Shown one piece after another: positions 42,001-50,695 of a DNA stretch of 64,000 bases (its first letter is position 1; the number at the start of each line of letters is the position of its first letter). A program made the translations under genes and the position numbers. The notes under the pieces are model-generated. The model had not been told where the DNA came from. It worked only from the letters and a program-made list of their open reading frames with translations, and made no database searches. This stretch comes from Melanocharis versteri (lineage: Eukaryota > Chordata > Aves > Passeriformes > Melanocharitidae), in contig VZTG01006780.1 in NCBI GenBank assembly GCA_013397845.1, positions 514,079 through 578,078 on the forward strand. Direction: 5' to 3'.

Positions 42001-45000
42001 GGTATCTTGCCCACACAATCACGGCAGAGAAGGATCCAAAGAAGCTCTTTCTCAGCATTCCTCTAGTATCTAAATGTTATGTGCAATCTCAGCATGCTTG
42101 TAGATGGCAAGGCTTGTAGATGAAGGCAAAAATACTCAAAGCTGGGCAGTCAGAATAAGACTTACAGTTGATTTGTGTAAAGTGCCATGGGATATTCCCA
42201 CAATGAGAAGAGTCTTTCCAGAAACAAACATAAAACTACAGGCCCCAAATTCCTAAATTGGCAGCTCCTTTCCTTCCCTACCTATTTTCCTTCAACAAGC
42301 AGAAGTCAGTGTACTCCTCATAACTGTCAACACAACCAGTGTCAATTTCTTTGGTTGTTTCATTCTGCTTACAACTCGTGTAATGCAGTATTCCCATATT
42401 GCACCAATATGGGATAAGATGTTGGAAACTGACAGCCTGCCAAGACGAGTGAAAACACCACCTGGAAGGGTGAGTGCAAAAAATGACTTCATTTTTATTG
42501 TTAGAAATAAAAGACTTTAGTACAGATGGCACCACAACAAAGCCAACCAGAAAGAACTGCTTCAGCATGATGATTTGATGGCATCTAGCACTGAGACAAG
42601 CAGACCACGGTTTTGTCAGGTATTAATTAACTACAGGGAGTTTCCAAGGCAGACAGTATTTAAATGCACACAGCTGTATATTCTTAGTGTTTATATTGTC
42701 AATTATTAATGACCAAATTGCTTCATCTTACACACAGCTCGTATGGCATTCTGCACAACTGCTTAAGTTGCATAGGGAGGAATAAAGTCAGAATAGAAAC
42801 CTGCTGCCAGTCACTGCTACAATCCGCTGAAGCCTCACCACCAGTCCATTTCACTGCCCTTTGCTTGCCCATCCTCCAGGCAGCTTGTGACAGTCCTGTG
42901 ACAGACCATGTGCACAGCAATATTAATTGCTTTCAAGTAGTAATTTGCCTTATTCTGCAATCTCCTTTCATTTAAGGTTTTTTTTTTCAAATTCTTAACT
43001 GGCTTTATCATTTTCTTCAAGGATTTTCTCTAGTGAGTAAGAAGCCAAAGACTATAATAAGGACAGGAGGGAACAAGAAGTAAAGTCAGAGTTGCCAAAT
43101 TTAAACACTTTCCCTACATGCTTTGTATAGAAAACTGAAAGGCTATGAAAGAAGCCTTGTCCTCTATACAAGGGGTAGGTGTGCATTTATTTACATATGA
43201 GAGACAAATTCAGTCAGCTGAACATAAGGAACATCCGGGTGCTCCCTGTAATTTCGGAAACAACCCTCAGTTGGCACCACCAGTAGCAGGGCTCTCTTTT
43301 CTGCTTCTGCCCTTACTGCACTTGGCAAAGGGAGGGCACTTCAGGTGTACAATTTATAACAATACAGCATATTACGAATGTTCAAACACTTCTGAACACC
43401 TGTTTGAGGTGGCCAGGCGGGTTCTTCTGCTTGTCTTTGCTTTCAATGACCATTTCAAGAGACTTGAAAGATTTCTTGCACAGGTGCAGAGTTAATTGAG
43501 GGGAAAAAAAATGCACCTCACAAGAAATACGTGCACTCTGGGAAGAATTCGAACAAGCACTGGACATACTATACTGGTCTGGATTTATACTTGTCTACTT
43601 GTACAAACTCTAATTTATATTACATAGGGATTAAGCATGGCTAAAGGCCACTGCATAAAACAAGAAACAGATGGATTTGGTTAAAAACGGCCCAAGTCAA
43701 AGGACTATCAGACACAGAAGGAAGTACCACCACTTGACGCCTGGTCTATTACATTAATGACGACTGAATGACTTCAGTTTACAAAGCTGACAGAAATAAT
43801 GAAAACTCACACACGTCAGACCCCCGGGTTTTCTGTGCACATGCCATGTACGTGGCGTTTTTTAAAAGGTTTTCTATTTGGACAATGGTACCTTGAGTCT
43901 TCTTCCCTGGTCAGGCCTCTATGATCAAGCCAGCTAGACATGCAGTGCCAGGTTATGCCTTGCCCTTCAGCAGACATGCAGTGGGAAAGAGATATCCCTG
44001 CCTGAACTGTACTACTGAATCCAAACATTCTGTAGCTGTGTATCAGCAGGAAGTGTTAAGGTGTTACCAACTCAGTCCCACCCCCACTGTCCCAATTGAG
44101 AACATTTTTCGACTGATTCATTAAAAAAAAAAAAAAGCAGGACCTTTTTCAATACCTTTTTTTTATGTGAGTTATTACATTACAGAAAAACTAATTTGAA
44201 TATAAAAATAGCTCTTGGACAAAAGAATGTTTGTTTTATAGTACCTAAAACTATAACTGACTAGGAATGATGAAAGCATTGTAAGGTCAATTCAGCTCCT
44301 TAAGTGTTAAGTTCTTTATAGCTTTACAGAACAAAAAAGAAAAAAAAGAAAAAATTTGAGTGCTGAAGCACTATCACAATTCCATGCTTTTTTCACCAGT
44401 AGTATTCCTATATGTTGATTAATGCTTAGAAACTTATTCACTGAAAGCATTTAACTGCCACAAGTGTGTCACTTTCTTCTCACAAACTCTAGTCATTAAG
44501 AAGTGGGGAGATGAGGTGTTGTGGGGACACCCATAACCCTGTTTTACTTTTCAAAAACACAAGTTCCTTATAACCCTAATCGGTACACTCAATGACAACT
44601 ATTTATAGGACAAGCATTGCCTGTTTGAGATCAGTCAGGAAGCACTTACATATGATCAGGTAAGCAAATATTAGATGTCATTATTAATATCAGGTAATTA
44701 AATTTCCCATAATAGAAGTAGTGCTAACTTCGGGGCAGGGAGGGAAAAAAAAACATAAAACAAAAAACCAGTGCATCTTTTATAGTAATATCAATGTACT
44801 GCCAAGACACAAAGCCCTCTCTGGTTGGACAAATTTTAGGGTGATTTTTTTAAAAGTTTTTCTTATTTGACAAGTCCTTAATACTTATCTCAGTGACCTG
44901 CATTCAAATCACCAGAGCCCAGCTTCCCAGAACAAATGCTTGCACTCATCCTTTAGGAGAAGGCTGTCCACTATGATCGTATGCAAAATGTAACCACTGT

Positions 45001-45570
45001 AAAAATAAGTGCTTGTAAAAACTATGGTCAGAGGAACGTTTCCTCGAGCTCTTCAAAACACCAATGCAAATTGCTATCCGGAAGAAAAGAAACATTATCT
45101 TTCAGTCACTTACATGCAAATACTAAATGGAAACCGACAGTAAAACATGAAAATTAAGTTTAACCTCATTATAACCGGGTTAGCAGTCCGTCCCCCTCCA
45201 TCCGCGCGTGTCCTCATCGCCGTCGTNNNNNNNNNNNNNNNNNNAAGAGGGAGGAGGTGAAGTCCCAGTTCCAGTTCCCCGAGGCGTTGCTGAGCACCGA
45301 GACGCCGTAGTTGCTGGCCTCCAGCACCCGCATCAGGAACTGCTCCAGCTGCTGCTCCGAGAGGCAGGCGTGCTCCTCCAGGAAGCGCTGCTTCAGCTTG
45401 CCCAGCTCCTGGCGCAGCAGGTCTTCGTAGGGCAGCTCCACCGAGGAGAAGACCACGGCGCCGAACACCAGGTAGAGCAGGTAGCCCAGCACCAGCAGCG
45501 CGAAGCACCAGGCGGAGCGGTGCTGCTCCACCAGCCGCACGCAGGAGCTGCCCGCCAGCGACTGCAGCAT
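14755..45570 (-). CDS. KCNK1: KCNK1 (TWIK-1 two-pore-domain K+ channel), three-exon spliced coding sequence
   Basis: TWIK-1 is a dimeric plasma-membrane and endosomal channel that carries a weakly inward-rectifying background K+ current. The coding sequence joins 45570-45245 (continuing into the gap), 18294-17899 and 15014-14755 on the minus strand. Each piece matches the human KCNK1 protein as I know it almost residue for residue. With 11 residues assigned to the gap region the product is 336 residues, as in human. Visible parts are M1 (about 21-41), the extracellular cap with Cys69, glycosylation site Asn95 (N-A-S), the P1 helix from about 100, M2 (about 131-157), M3 (about 178-204), the second filter T225-I-G-L-G-D, M4 (about 244-268) and a cytosolic tail. 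His122, Leu146, Leu261 and Lys274, all studied in mammalian TWIK-1, are present. Exon phases agree: a glycine codon is split between exons 1 and 2 and Cys251 between exons 2 and 3. The identification is firm; only the exon 1/intron 1 junction is unresolved. Confidence 0.97.
15015..17898 (-). other. KCNK1: KCNK1 intron 2
   Basis: This intron is 2,884 bp long, with donor GTAAGT at its high-coordinate end and a polypyrimidine tract plus CAG at its low-coordinate end. The sequence is AT-rich. I see a 12-nt T run on the plus strand near 17842 and no recognisable transposable element, RNA gene or extra exon. Short open frames inside it (for example 16690-16950 minus and 17375-17629 plus) do not resemble any protein I know. 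Confidence 0.9.
17899..18294 (-). CDS. KCNK1: KCNK1 exon 2 (filter 1 end, M2, M3, filter 2)
   Basis: This 396-bp exon starts with the last two bases of the Gly119 codon and then reads YGHTVPLSDGG. It continues through M2 (about 131-157), the M2-M3 loop, M3 (about 178-204), pore helix 2, the filter TIGLGDYVPG (Thr225 to Gly234) and the start of M4. It ends with the first base of Cys251. The acceptor is a pyrimidine-rich tract ending in CCCAG (AG at 18296-18295). The donor is a consensus GTAAGT at 17898-17893. His122, the extracellular pH sensor of mammalian TWIK-1, and Leu146, part of the hydrophobic barrier in the inner pore, are conserved. Reading past the donor gives spurious intronic residues, so the open frame down to 17801 is not coding there. 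Confidence 0.97.
20155..20465 (-). mobile_element. Ancient CR1/L3-like LINE fragment
   Basis: The segment reads like the complement of an old CR1/L3 element. The diagnostic stretch is AGCCCAACACAGATCTACAA followed by GGAACACCACTTGTGACATTC, preceded by TTAATTAATGCTGTATCTTT. Divergence is high, so boundaries are approximate. It is adjacent to and opposed to another old CR1 piece. Confidence 0.6.
20535..21075 (+). mobile_element. Ancient CR1 fragment, sense orientation
   Basis: Sense CR1 reverse-transcriptase and 3' sequence is recognisable in pieces: GATCAGACCGCATTTGGAAT, then AATAGAGACTTTTTCATGAA, then GAAATTAGAAGGATTTTAAG with TTTTGGAGCAGGC, then GATGAAGCTTGGTAACTTTA with TGGATGG. Many substitutions and indels, and a run of As near 20894, indicate an old insertion with no coding capacity. 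Confidence 0.65.
22331..22365 (+). repeat. 35-bp direct repeat, copy 1
   Basis: This sequence recurs at 23561-23595 with 33 of 35 identical positions; the differences are two T/C transitions. The shared core is CAGTTTAGAGGTACTATTCC-like, ending in CCTTC. Confidence 0.85.
23561..23595 (+). repeat. 35-bp direct repeat, copy 2
   Basis: This is the second copy of the 35-bp sequence, 1,230 bp from the first and in the same orientation. Similarity weakens immediately outside it, although a short pyrimidine-rich stretch precedes both copies. Confidence 0.85.
24939..24962. repeat. (CCAA)6 microsatellite
   Basis: Six perfect CCAA units in KCNK1 intron 1. Confidence 0.9.
26322..26648 (-). mobile_element. 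CR1 LINE fragment (internal reverse-transcriptase region)
   Basis: The plus strand contains the complement of CR1 internal sequence: CTCTTCTCCAGGCTCAGCAG, then GAGAGATGCTCCAGTCCCTT, then CCAGGTGTGGCATCACCAG, ending near TGCTGGCTCGCC. This region lies 5' of the part retained in the copy near 37 kb, and the 3' terminus is missing. It is in the same orientation as KCNK1 and locally GC-richer than its surroundings. Confidence 0.9.
28586..28622. repeat. 12-bp perfect inverted repeat (hairpin)
   Basis: TTCTGATGACAG at 28586-28597 is exactly complementary to CTGTCATCAGAA at 28611-28622, with a 13-nt loop. Pairing does not extend outward, so the stem is too short for a microRNA precursor. Confidence 0.8.
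30551..31130 (-). mobile_element. Solo LTR of an avian endogenous retrovirus, with 4-bp target duplication
   Basis: The element is 580 bp, bounded by TG and CA and flanked by GGGT at 30547-30550 and again at 31131-31134. Its ends (plus strand TGTTGTGGTTTAACCCC and CCAGCTGAAACCAGGGCA) match an LTR family I recall from bird genomes. Orientation is inferred from the family: read on the minus strand, a CRE-like site and TATA box precede the transcribed part. Here both are decayed (the TATA position reads TGTATGAA), as is the ATTAAA poly(A) signal (ACTAAA). No internal retroviral genes flank it, so it arose by recombination between two LTRs. It lies in the same direction as KCNK1. Confidence 0.85.
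30694..30732. repeat. AAT-rich microsatellite inside the LTR
   Basis: Interrupted AAT/AAC units (ATAATAATTATAATAATAAC and following) occur within the solo LTR. The family consensus is itself AT-repetitive here, so this is part of the LTR rather than an independent repeat. Confidence 0.75.
35961..36025 (-). mobile_element. Short CR1 3'-end fragment
   Basis: ATCATAGAACTGTTAAAGTT followed by GGAAAAACCCTCAAAGATCA and CCAAGTCCAACAATCAACCT is the complement of the terminal about 60 bp of a CR1 3' UTR. The copy is extremely 5'-truncated, lies about 0.9 kb from the larger CR1 and has the same orientation. Confidence 0.82.
36905..37315 (-). mobile_element. CR1 LINE fragment with intact 3' end
   Basis: The plus strand begins ATCATAGAATGGTTTGGGTT and continues GGAAGGAACCTT, the complement of the CR1 3' terminus whose last bases are repeated ATTCTATG units. 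It runs through the standard CR1 3' region, complementary to the end of the reverse-transcriptase frame, and stops at GAGAGGTGCTCC. It is a 5'-truncated copy of about 410 bp in the same orientation as KCNK1. The modest divergence from the CR1 consensus I remember suggests a comparatively young avian subfamily. Confidence 0.93.
38416..38438. repeat. 10-bp perfect inverted repeat with 3-nt loop
   Basis: TTTCCTTTCC and GGAAAGGAAA flank AAG. It is a polypurine/polypyrimidine mirror-like hairpin in intron 1. Confidence 0.8.
45227..45244. other. Assembly gap (18 Ns) at the 3' end of KCNK1 exon 1
   Basis: Eighteen consecutive Ns interrupt the exon in the codon of Phe109. Alignment with the conserved protein requires 22 bases between the TT before the gap and an ACG-ACG-G (Thr-Thr-Gly) after it, so the stated size is wrong or the flank is intronic. 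Confidence 0.95.
45245..45570 (-). CDS. KCNK1: KCNK1 exon 1 (residues 1-108, truncated by assembly gap)
   Basis: This exon encodes the short N-terminus, the first membrane helix (hydrophobic from Trp21 to about Phe41), the extracellular cap helices and the start of pore helix 1. The start at 45570 is chosen because the product begins MLQSLAGSS exactly as in mammalian TWIK-1. An A lies at position -3, and no ATG occurs for about 190 nt upstream. Cys69, which links the two subunits by a disulfide in the mammalian channel, and the N-A-S sequon at Asn95 are present. The last readable residues are FTSSL (human FTSAL). The exon then enters a run of 18 Ns, so Phe109 to Gly119, including filter residues Thr117-Thr118, cannot be read in frame. 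The exon is GC-rich, as expected for a first exon inside a CpG island. Confidence 0.96.
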
Positions 45571-45632
45571 CTTCCCGAGCCGGGGCCGGCTGAGCCCCGG
45601 GCCGGGCCGGGCCGCCGAGGGCAGCGGGGGCT

Positions 45633-45676
45633 GAGGGAAAGAGGGAAAGAGGGAAAGAGGGAAAGAGGGAAGGGAA
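45633..45676. repeat. 8-bp tandem repeat (GAGGGAAA) upstream of the KCNK1 start codon
   Basis: Four perfect copies of GAGGGAAA are followed by a partial copy and GGGAAGGGG-type sequence. On the gene strand this is a TTTCCCTC pyrimidine tract beginning about 63 nt upstream of the ATG, probably inside the 5' UTR. Confidence 0.9.
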
Positions 45677-45755
45677 GGGGCAGCGCGGCCGCCGCCTGCC
45701 CCCTGTGCGGCCGCTGGCTGACTTTGAGAGCGCGGAGCGGCGCTGATGTGGCGCT

Positions 45756-45761
45756 CACGTG
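45756..45761. promoter_or_regulatory. Palindromic E-box CACGTG
   Basis: A perfect CACGTG flanked by GCTCACGTGGC lies about 190 bp upstream of the KCNK1 start codon inside the CpG island. Such sites bind bHLH-ZIP factors (USF, MYC/MAX, MITF/TFE). The position near a likely start site makes function plausible. Confidence 0.45.
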
Positions 45762-45817
45762 GCCGCGCGGCGCAGGTACCGCGGCGGAGGGAGGGACGGA
45801 GGGAGGAAGGGCCTCCC

Positions 45818-45841
45818 CCTCCTCCTCCTCCTCCTCCTCCT
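45818..45841. repeat. (CCT)8 trinucleotide run in promoter
   Basis: Eight perfect CCT units are preceded by CCTCCCC and followed by GCTGCTGCCGCCG. On the gene strand this is an AGG run, a G-rich sequence capable of non-B structure. Confidence 0.9.
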
Positions 45842-46062
45842 GCTGCTGCCGCCGATGCTGCTCCCGCCGCCTCGGCTGCCGCGTGTTGGGACGCCGGCGC
45901 TTTCCCCTCGTTGCTGCTGTTCCTTGTCTCCGAGTAACGCGTGGAATCCCCCGCTGGCGCTCGGCGAAGCCGTCCGAGCGCCTCCCCCCCGCCGCGCGCT
46001 GCGTCGGAGGTTTATTCCCCTTTCCACGCAAAAGTCTCTGGAGATTTCCTTGCCCCGCTGCT

Positions 46063-46072
46063 CCCCGCCCCC
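46063..46072 (-). promoter_or_regulatory. GC box (Sp/KLF-type site)
   Basis: The plus strand reads CCCCGCCCCC, giving GGGGGCGGGG on the gene strand, a strong Sp1/KLF consensus, near the upstream edge of the CpG island. Confidence 0.45.
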
Positions 46073-47853
46073 TGCAGTGAGAAACCCCCAAAACAGCAAT
46101 TCCTTCCACTAAAGGGGTTTTTTTTTGTTATTATTTGCTTAGTTATTCGTTCGTTCACGTTTCAACGCGGAATAAGGTGACGCAGTGTGAAGCAGGAGGC
46201 TGAATTTCATTCAGTGCAGGATGTGATGAGTTCAAGGAGAAACCCAGATGTCAGGTGTTAAAGTCCTCCCCCAGGTCTGTAACTTCAAAATGGGGCCTGT
46301 TTGGGGGTGCGGTTTGAACCGGGTGACCTCCAGCAGCTCCCCAAACAAGCTAAAGGAGTCTTTGCTCCTGTGCAGGGCTCCTGGAGACACTTACTTTTTA
46401 ATGGTGTGGAGTGCCTGGCTAGTGCTCAGAGCAGCGGCCACGGTGAATACAAATGCGCTGTGCAGCGAGCTCTCTGTGTAGCCCCAGCCAGCGATCTTCA
46501 CGAGTTTCACTCTGAATGCTTCTTTCTTCATCCATCTCGAACTCCAACCAGCAACCAACCACGCAGTAAACTTGCCAGATGAGGTTCCCCACCAGATGAA
46601 AAGGAGCAGTAAAAATTATAGCTTCCCGAAGTATCCCTCAGGGTGACTAAAGACAGCTTCTGGTAAAGGAGAGAGAGAAGATACCCTGGTCACAAAGTTC
46701 TGCCGCGTCTCTTTCACCTCTCGGCTGATGGCAATTTATACAGACACAAAGTAGTATCTTGCAAATTAAAAACTTACTAGGGCTGAGCCAGGGAGTTTGA
46801 ACAGAGTACATAAAATCCAGCAACCTATCTTAAGCTGTGAGATATCCTTCTAAGCTTTGAGGACTACTGTGGGAGAAGAATAGAAAAACAAAAGGCACAA
46901 AACAATTTTTAAGGCTAGAAACTTAAAACAATATGTCAACATTTCCTTTTATACAACAGCTACATGAAGCTATGGGATTAACCTGGCCTGACAGAACAGC
47001 TCATCCGGTTCCTGGTCTATTCCCCACTGCCAGCCACAGCTGGGTCATTCCAGGGGATTCAACACATCCCCTGCCCCCTTGTTTCATGATTAAAATGTAA
47101 ATGTGTTTTTACATGCAAACAGCAGCTGCTTGAATGGTTGGTTAGCAGAGCACTTGGGGGATGTGGGAGGTACACAGGAGACAGGCCGAGCAGACAGACT
47201 CTCAGTGATGTCCTGGGAGCACACACGTGTGGTATTCGTGATAGGCAGTGGTTATATCTTTGCTATAAAACAGTATTTTCCCAACCTTCAAGCCAAATAT
47301 TTGTTTAAAGTTTAGAAAATATTTACCTAAGAACACGCCTCTCTTCAGTTATAGGAAACTGTGCCTGGGTTAGCTGAACAGTTTTATTTACCAGCCTCCT
47401 TCAGTTTCCATTTTTATGAATCAGTCATTCTCCATTTTTAGAAGCCTCTCACACTTGGAGGCTTGCTGGGCTAAAGAGAAAAGGAGGACTCTCTGCTGAA
47501 CAGAGCCTGCAATACTCTTCTAACTCAATTTTTATCCTAAAGCTTTTTGGAGGCATGGGCTGAGGGGAACAATGGCAGAACGTCACAGCTGTGTCACCAA
47601 AGCGTTCAGTTCTCGCTTCCAAAGCAAACATCTAGACAGTCTGAGTTTTAGCCACCATTATTCATATTTTAACTTAAAGCACTTAACATAACTGATAACT
47701 TAATTATAGATTTCTTTGGGATAGAAAAGTGTCTTCATATTCAGTTTTCTGATTTTGAGTGGTTTTATTTACCATGGTAATATCACATGTGAATGCAGTT
47801 ATGGCATTCCAGCTTCATTTCAGAGCGTGCTATATCCATTTTCATATTGTTTT

Positions 47854-47884
47854 GCTAGTCAAGGATTAGGCTAGTCAAGGATTC
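47854..47884. repeat. Tandem duplication of a 15-16 bp unit
   Basis: GCTAGTCAAGGATT occurs twice with a 16-bp period, followed at once by the small inverted repeat TTCAG-TGTA-CTGAA. Confidence 0.8.
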
Positions 47885-50615
47885 AGTGTACTGAATTCCG
47901 TGCTATGTCCTGTATAACAGGACGTCACAACATGCCTCAGCAGGAAGTGACTGAAACTGGGGAACGGCCTGTCACAGAACAGCAGAAGTTTCATTCTACT
48001 GTGATCATCTGTCTTAATAAAACATGGATCCAGTTCATAAAGTGTACCACATCATCACATCACTTGTACAGCAGCTGTGGGCTGTGGTGTCTGGGCTCCT
48101 TACTGCTGGAGAAGCCCAGCTGCAAGCAGAGCGAAGAAACCTGCTATTGGTAGATACTGGTGCTCTCCATGGCACAAAACCCCCTCTGAGCTATAGAAAA
48201 TGCAAATACAAGCTGCCTGTCTACATGGGCAGAAAAGAAGGCAGACATTCTAATCCACCATAGAACTGAGACAGAAACCACAGTAGTGTCCTGGGGTGCT
48301 AGAAAACCACAGAGAAAGTTAGTAGTCTCTAACTCTGCTGCCTGAGGAAGTAGGACAACTCCCCTATCACATCACTTGGCTTGCAGCTTCTATAGTATAC
48401 TCCAGAGGAGAAAATCCTCTCTTGTACATGAGAAGTGTAAGGCCCTCTCAGATCTGTATGAATCACTGACATTTTCTGTTGGGAGAAGTGAAATTGAAGT
48501 AAAGAGACTTTGTGTTAATGGCAGTCTGTTTTTCTCTGAGATTTTTGGTGAACTAGAATAATCTTTAATTACTGAAACATTTCCAATGAGATGCTGAAGT
48601 GCTTGAAACACCAGATGACAAGGAGATGGTGGCTAGAGGAAGAGGACAGCCTGGTGGCAAACAGTGACCAGAGAGGGGGATCACTGTACTCTAGTCTTTT
48701 GTCCAGTGACTGAAAATGAAGATAAAAATAGTAGCTTCAGTGAGAAGCAAGAACAGCTCACAGCAGCGCTCCAGTGCCCAGAGCCTGGTCTGTGCTGGGT
48801 GGCTTAGGCCAAAGAGGAGCTTTGACATTGGGGCTCTGCTGCTGTGATTACTGAGCTCTAGTCTGTGAGCAGGAATGAGTCTGGGGAAAGGGAAACACTC
48901 ATGTTTGGCACTGTTACTTATATCAAGACTATAAAATATTTTCAGTACCAAAAAGAAAACTGAAAATGACTCATATGCGCATAAACTTCAAGTTGACTGA
49001 AAGAATTATTCTCCTCTTTTTTTCCCCCCCAAAAAGAGTAGTCTCATGGCCAGATCACAAAACTTTTTACATCAGTCTTGGAAGAAAAAGCCCTTCCTCT
49101 CATTATGTTGAAGAACCTTAAGTCCCAGAAGCTGGGTAAATAAAATTAGTTACCAGGCAATACTTACCCTGCCAAACCTGTTCTGCTCTGGCGTACCTAC
49201 AGCATGACCTCGCAGTACAGGGAACAGAGGAGGTGGTGGTGAGGAACAGTGGGATGAACCAGGACAGTGTGGGAGGCAATAAACACTTACGTGGGGAGAA
49301 TGTGAGGCAGTATCAAAGCTGTGTCAAAGCTGACAGCTGAATATTGAATAGCAACAGGGAACTGGTTTGTCCTTCAGGACTTTTCTTCAAATTTGGCATG
49401 GGTATAAATTCAGTGGTTATAGCAAGTTTGAAGTCTGACTGATCAGTCCTAAATTATGTATACATGAAGAAAGATTGCCATAAATGTATGATTCTCTGAA
49501 TTCACTTCTATGAATGATTCTGCCCCTAGAATATTTTTTTAATGAAACTGATAAGAAGTAGAATCCTTCATGATTTGCTCTATCTGTTAAGTGAAGGCTG
49601 GAACGTAATACATTTCCTTCTATAGAATAAAATATTTCTGACCAATTGTTTCTAAATGCTCAATTTGTGAGCTTTTGCAGAAGTTAATACAAGGTTGGCT
49701 AGTGGCTCTGATTGAATGTCATGGCCCTGTGGGCAGGCAGGATGTGAATTTATAACAATCACATTGCACTGTCACAAATGTGCTTAAGTTGAGAAGCAGT
49801 CAGATGGGTTGCCATGTGTTCTGTTTCCAACGGGTAAGGTGTTCTATTTTGGCTAAAGAGAATCATCTACATTTGGGTCAAATAAAGTAAAACTTTTATA
49901 AGTTGAAATGACAGAGCCTGACTTTTCAGGGAAAAAAGTAATCTGTGAAGAGGGGATGCATTCCTGTCTTAATTTGGCAGGAGGATGGAGATGGAATAAG
50001 AGAGTACAGATGTATTAAGGTCTTTAAAATTTATCAGCAGCCATACTGGTGACAGTAGATGTATTGCCATGGAAGAAAAAGAGTCAGCGAAATCTGTGTC
50101 CATGTTCATGCCATTTCCATCAAAACCTGCCTGGCTAAATTCTACTTGAGGGAAGGGAGAAGGCTTGAGATTTAGTGGTTTCCTCAAAAAAACCCCATTT
50201 TATGCTGTTTACTTAATGGTGCAACGCTGTCTACAAAGGTTAAGACCACTGATGTGTGATAGCAAAGGAATGAATGTGCCTAGTTTGGAGCTATATTTAG
50301 GGGAAGGTTTACATCATGACGTAGTAGTGTTTAGAATCAAGGAAGTTTATATGCATGGTCAGGCACAATTTCTTTCTTCAGTGAGTCATCCTTGTTCAGC
50401 GTAAATGTAATTTTCCTTAGAGTAGCAAAAAGTATTCATATTTAACCAATGATCTTGGTATCCAGGTAGCATAAGTGATAGATAACTGTTTTATTAAGAT
50501 AAGCATTTTATGTCATGGAAAAAGTCATGTCATATATATTTACCATCAGGTTTACCAATGACATTATCTAGAAAGCAACTTGGTTGCTGTAAGAGGTATA
50601 GGTCCAATGGGGATG

Positions 50616-50695
50616 AGAGCTGCATATATGTACATAAATACACACATCCATGTATATACATATAGGGTTTTATATAATTGTATATATATAGCATG
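50616..50695. repeat. TA/CA-rich low-complexity tract
   Basis: Alternating purine-pyrimidine sequence with imperfect TATA and ACAC units, a degenerate dinucleotide repeat in the 5' flank of KCNK1. Confidence 0.7.

Larger units (their letters stand above)
18295..45226 (-). other. KCNK1: KCNK1 intron 1 (about 26.9 kb)
   Basis: The intron runs from the unresolved exon 1 donor at or near the gap to the acceptor AG at 18296-18295. It is AT-rich non-coding DNA holding CR1 fragments, one solo LTR and simple repeats, annotated separately. The stretches 18300-20150, 21080-22320, 23840-26320, 26650-30550, 31135-35960 and 37320-45180 show no exon or element I can name. The longest open frames in it (125 codons at 21197, 139 codons at 39413) resemble nothing I recognise and are of a length expected by chance. 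Large first introns often carry enhancers, but nothing here proves one. Confidence 0.85.
45180..46080. promoter_or_regulatory. KCNK1: CpG-island promoter and 5' UTR of KCNK1
   Basis: This is the only long stretch of the window that is clearly GC-rich and dense in CpG. It contains exon 1 and about 500 bp upstream. It holds an E-box CACGTG (45756-45761), a GC box (46063-46072), an AGG-type trinucleotide run and an 8-bp pyrimidine-rich repeat. I see no TATA box, which fits a dispersed CpG-island promoter. The transcription start cannot be fixed from sequence. The long plus-strand open frame (45208-46080) is a product of low stop-codon density in GC-rich DNA. Confidence 0.8.

Noticed and set aside
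45208..46080. 290-codon plus-strand open frame opposite exon 1
   Set aside because: It reads antisense to KCNK1 exon 1 and through the N gap. Its product is low-complexity Arg/Gly/Ala/Ser sequence, as expected from stop-poor GC-rich DNA.
45393..46109. 238-codon minus-strand open frame across the promoter and exon 1
   Set aside because: It is out of frame with TWIK-1, consists of low-complexity Arg/Gln/Glu-rich sequence from the repeats, and overlaps the real start codon in another frame.
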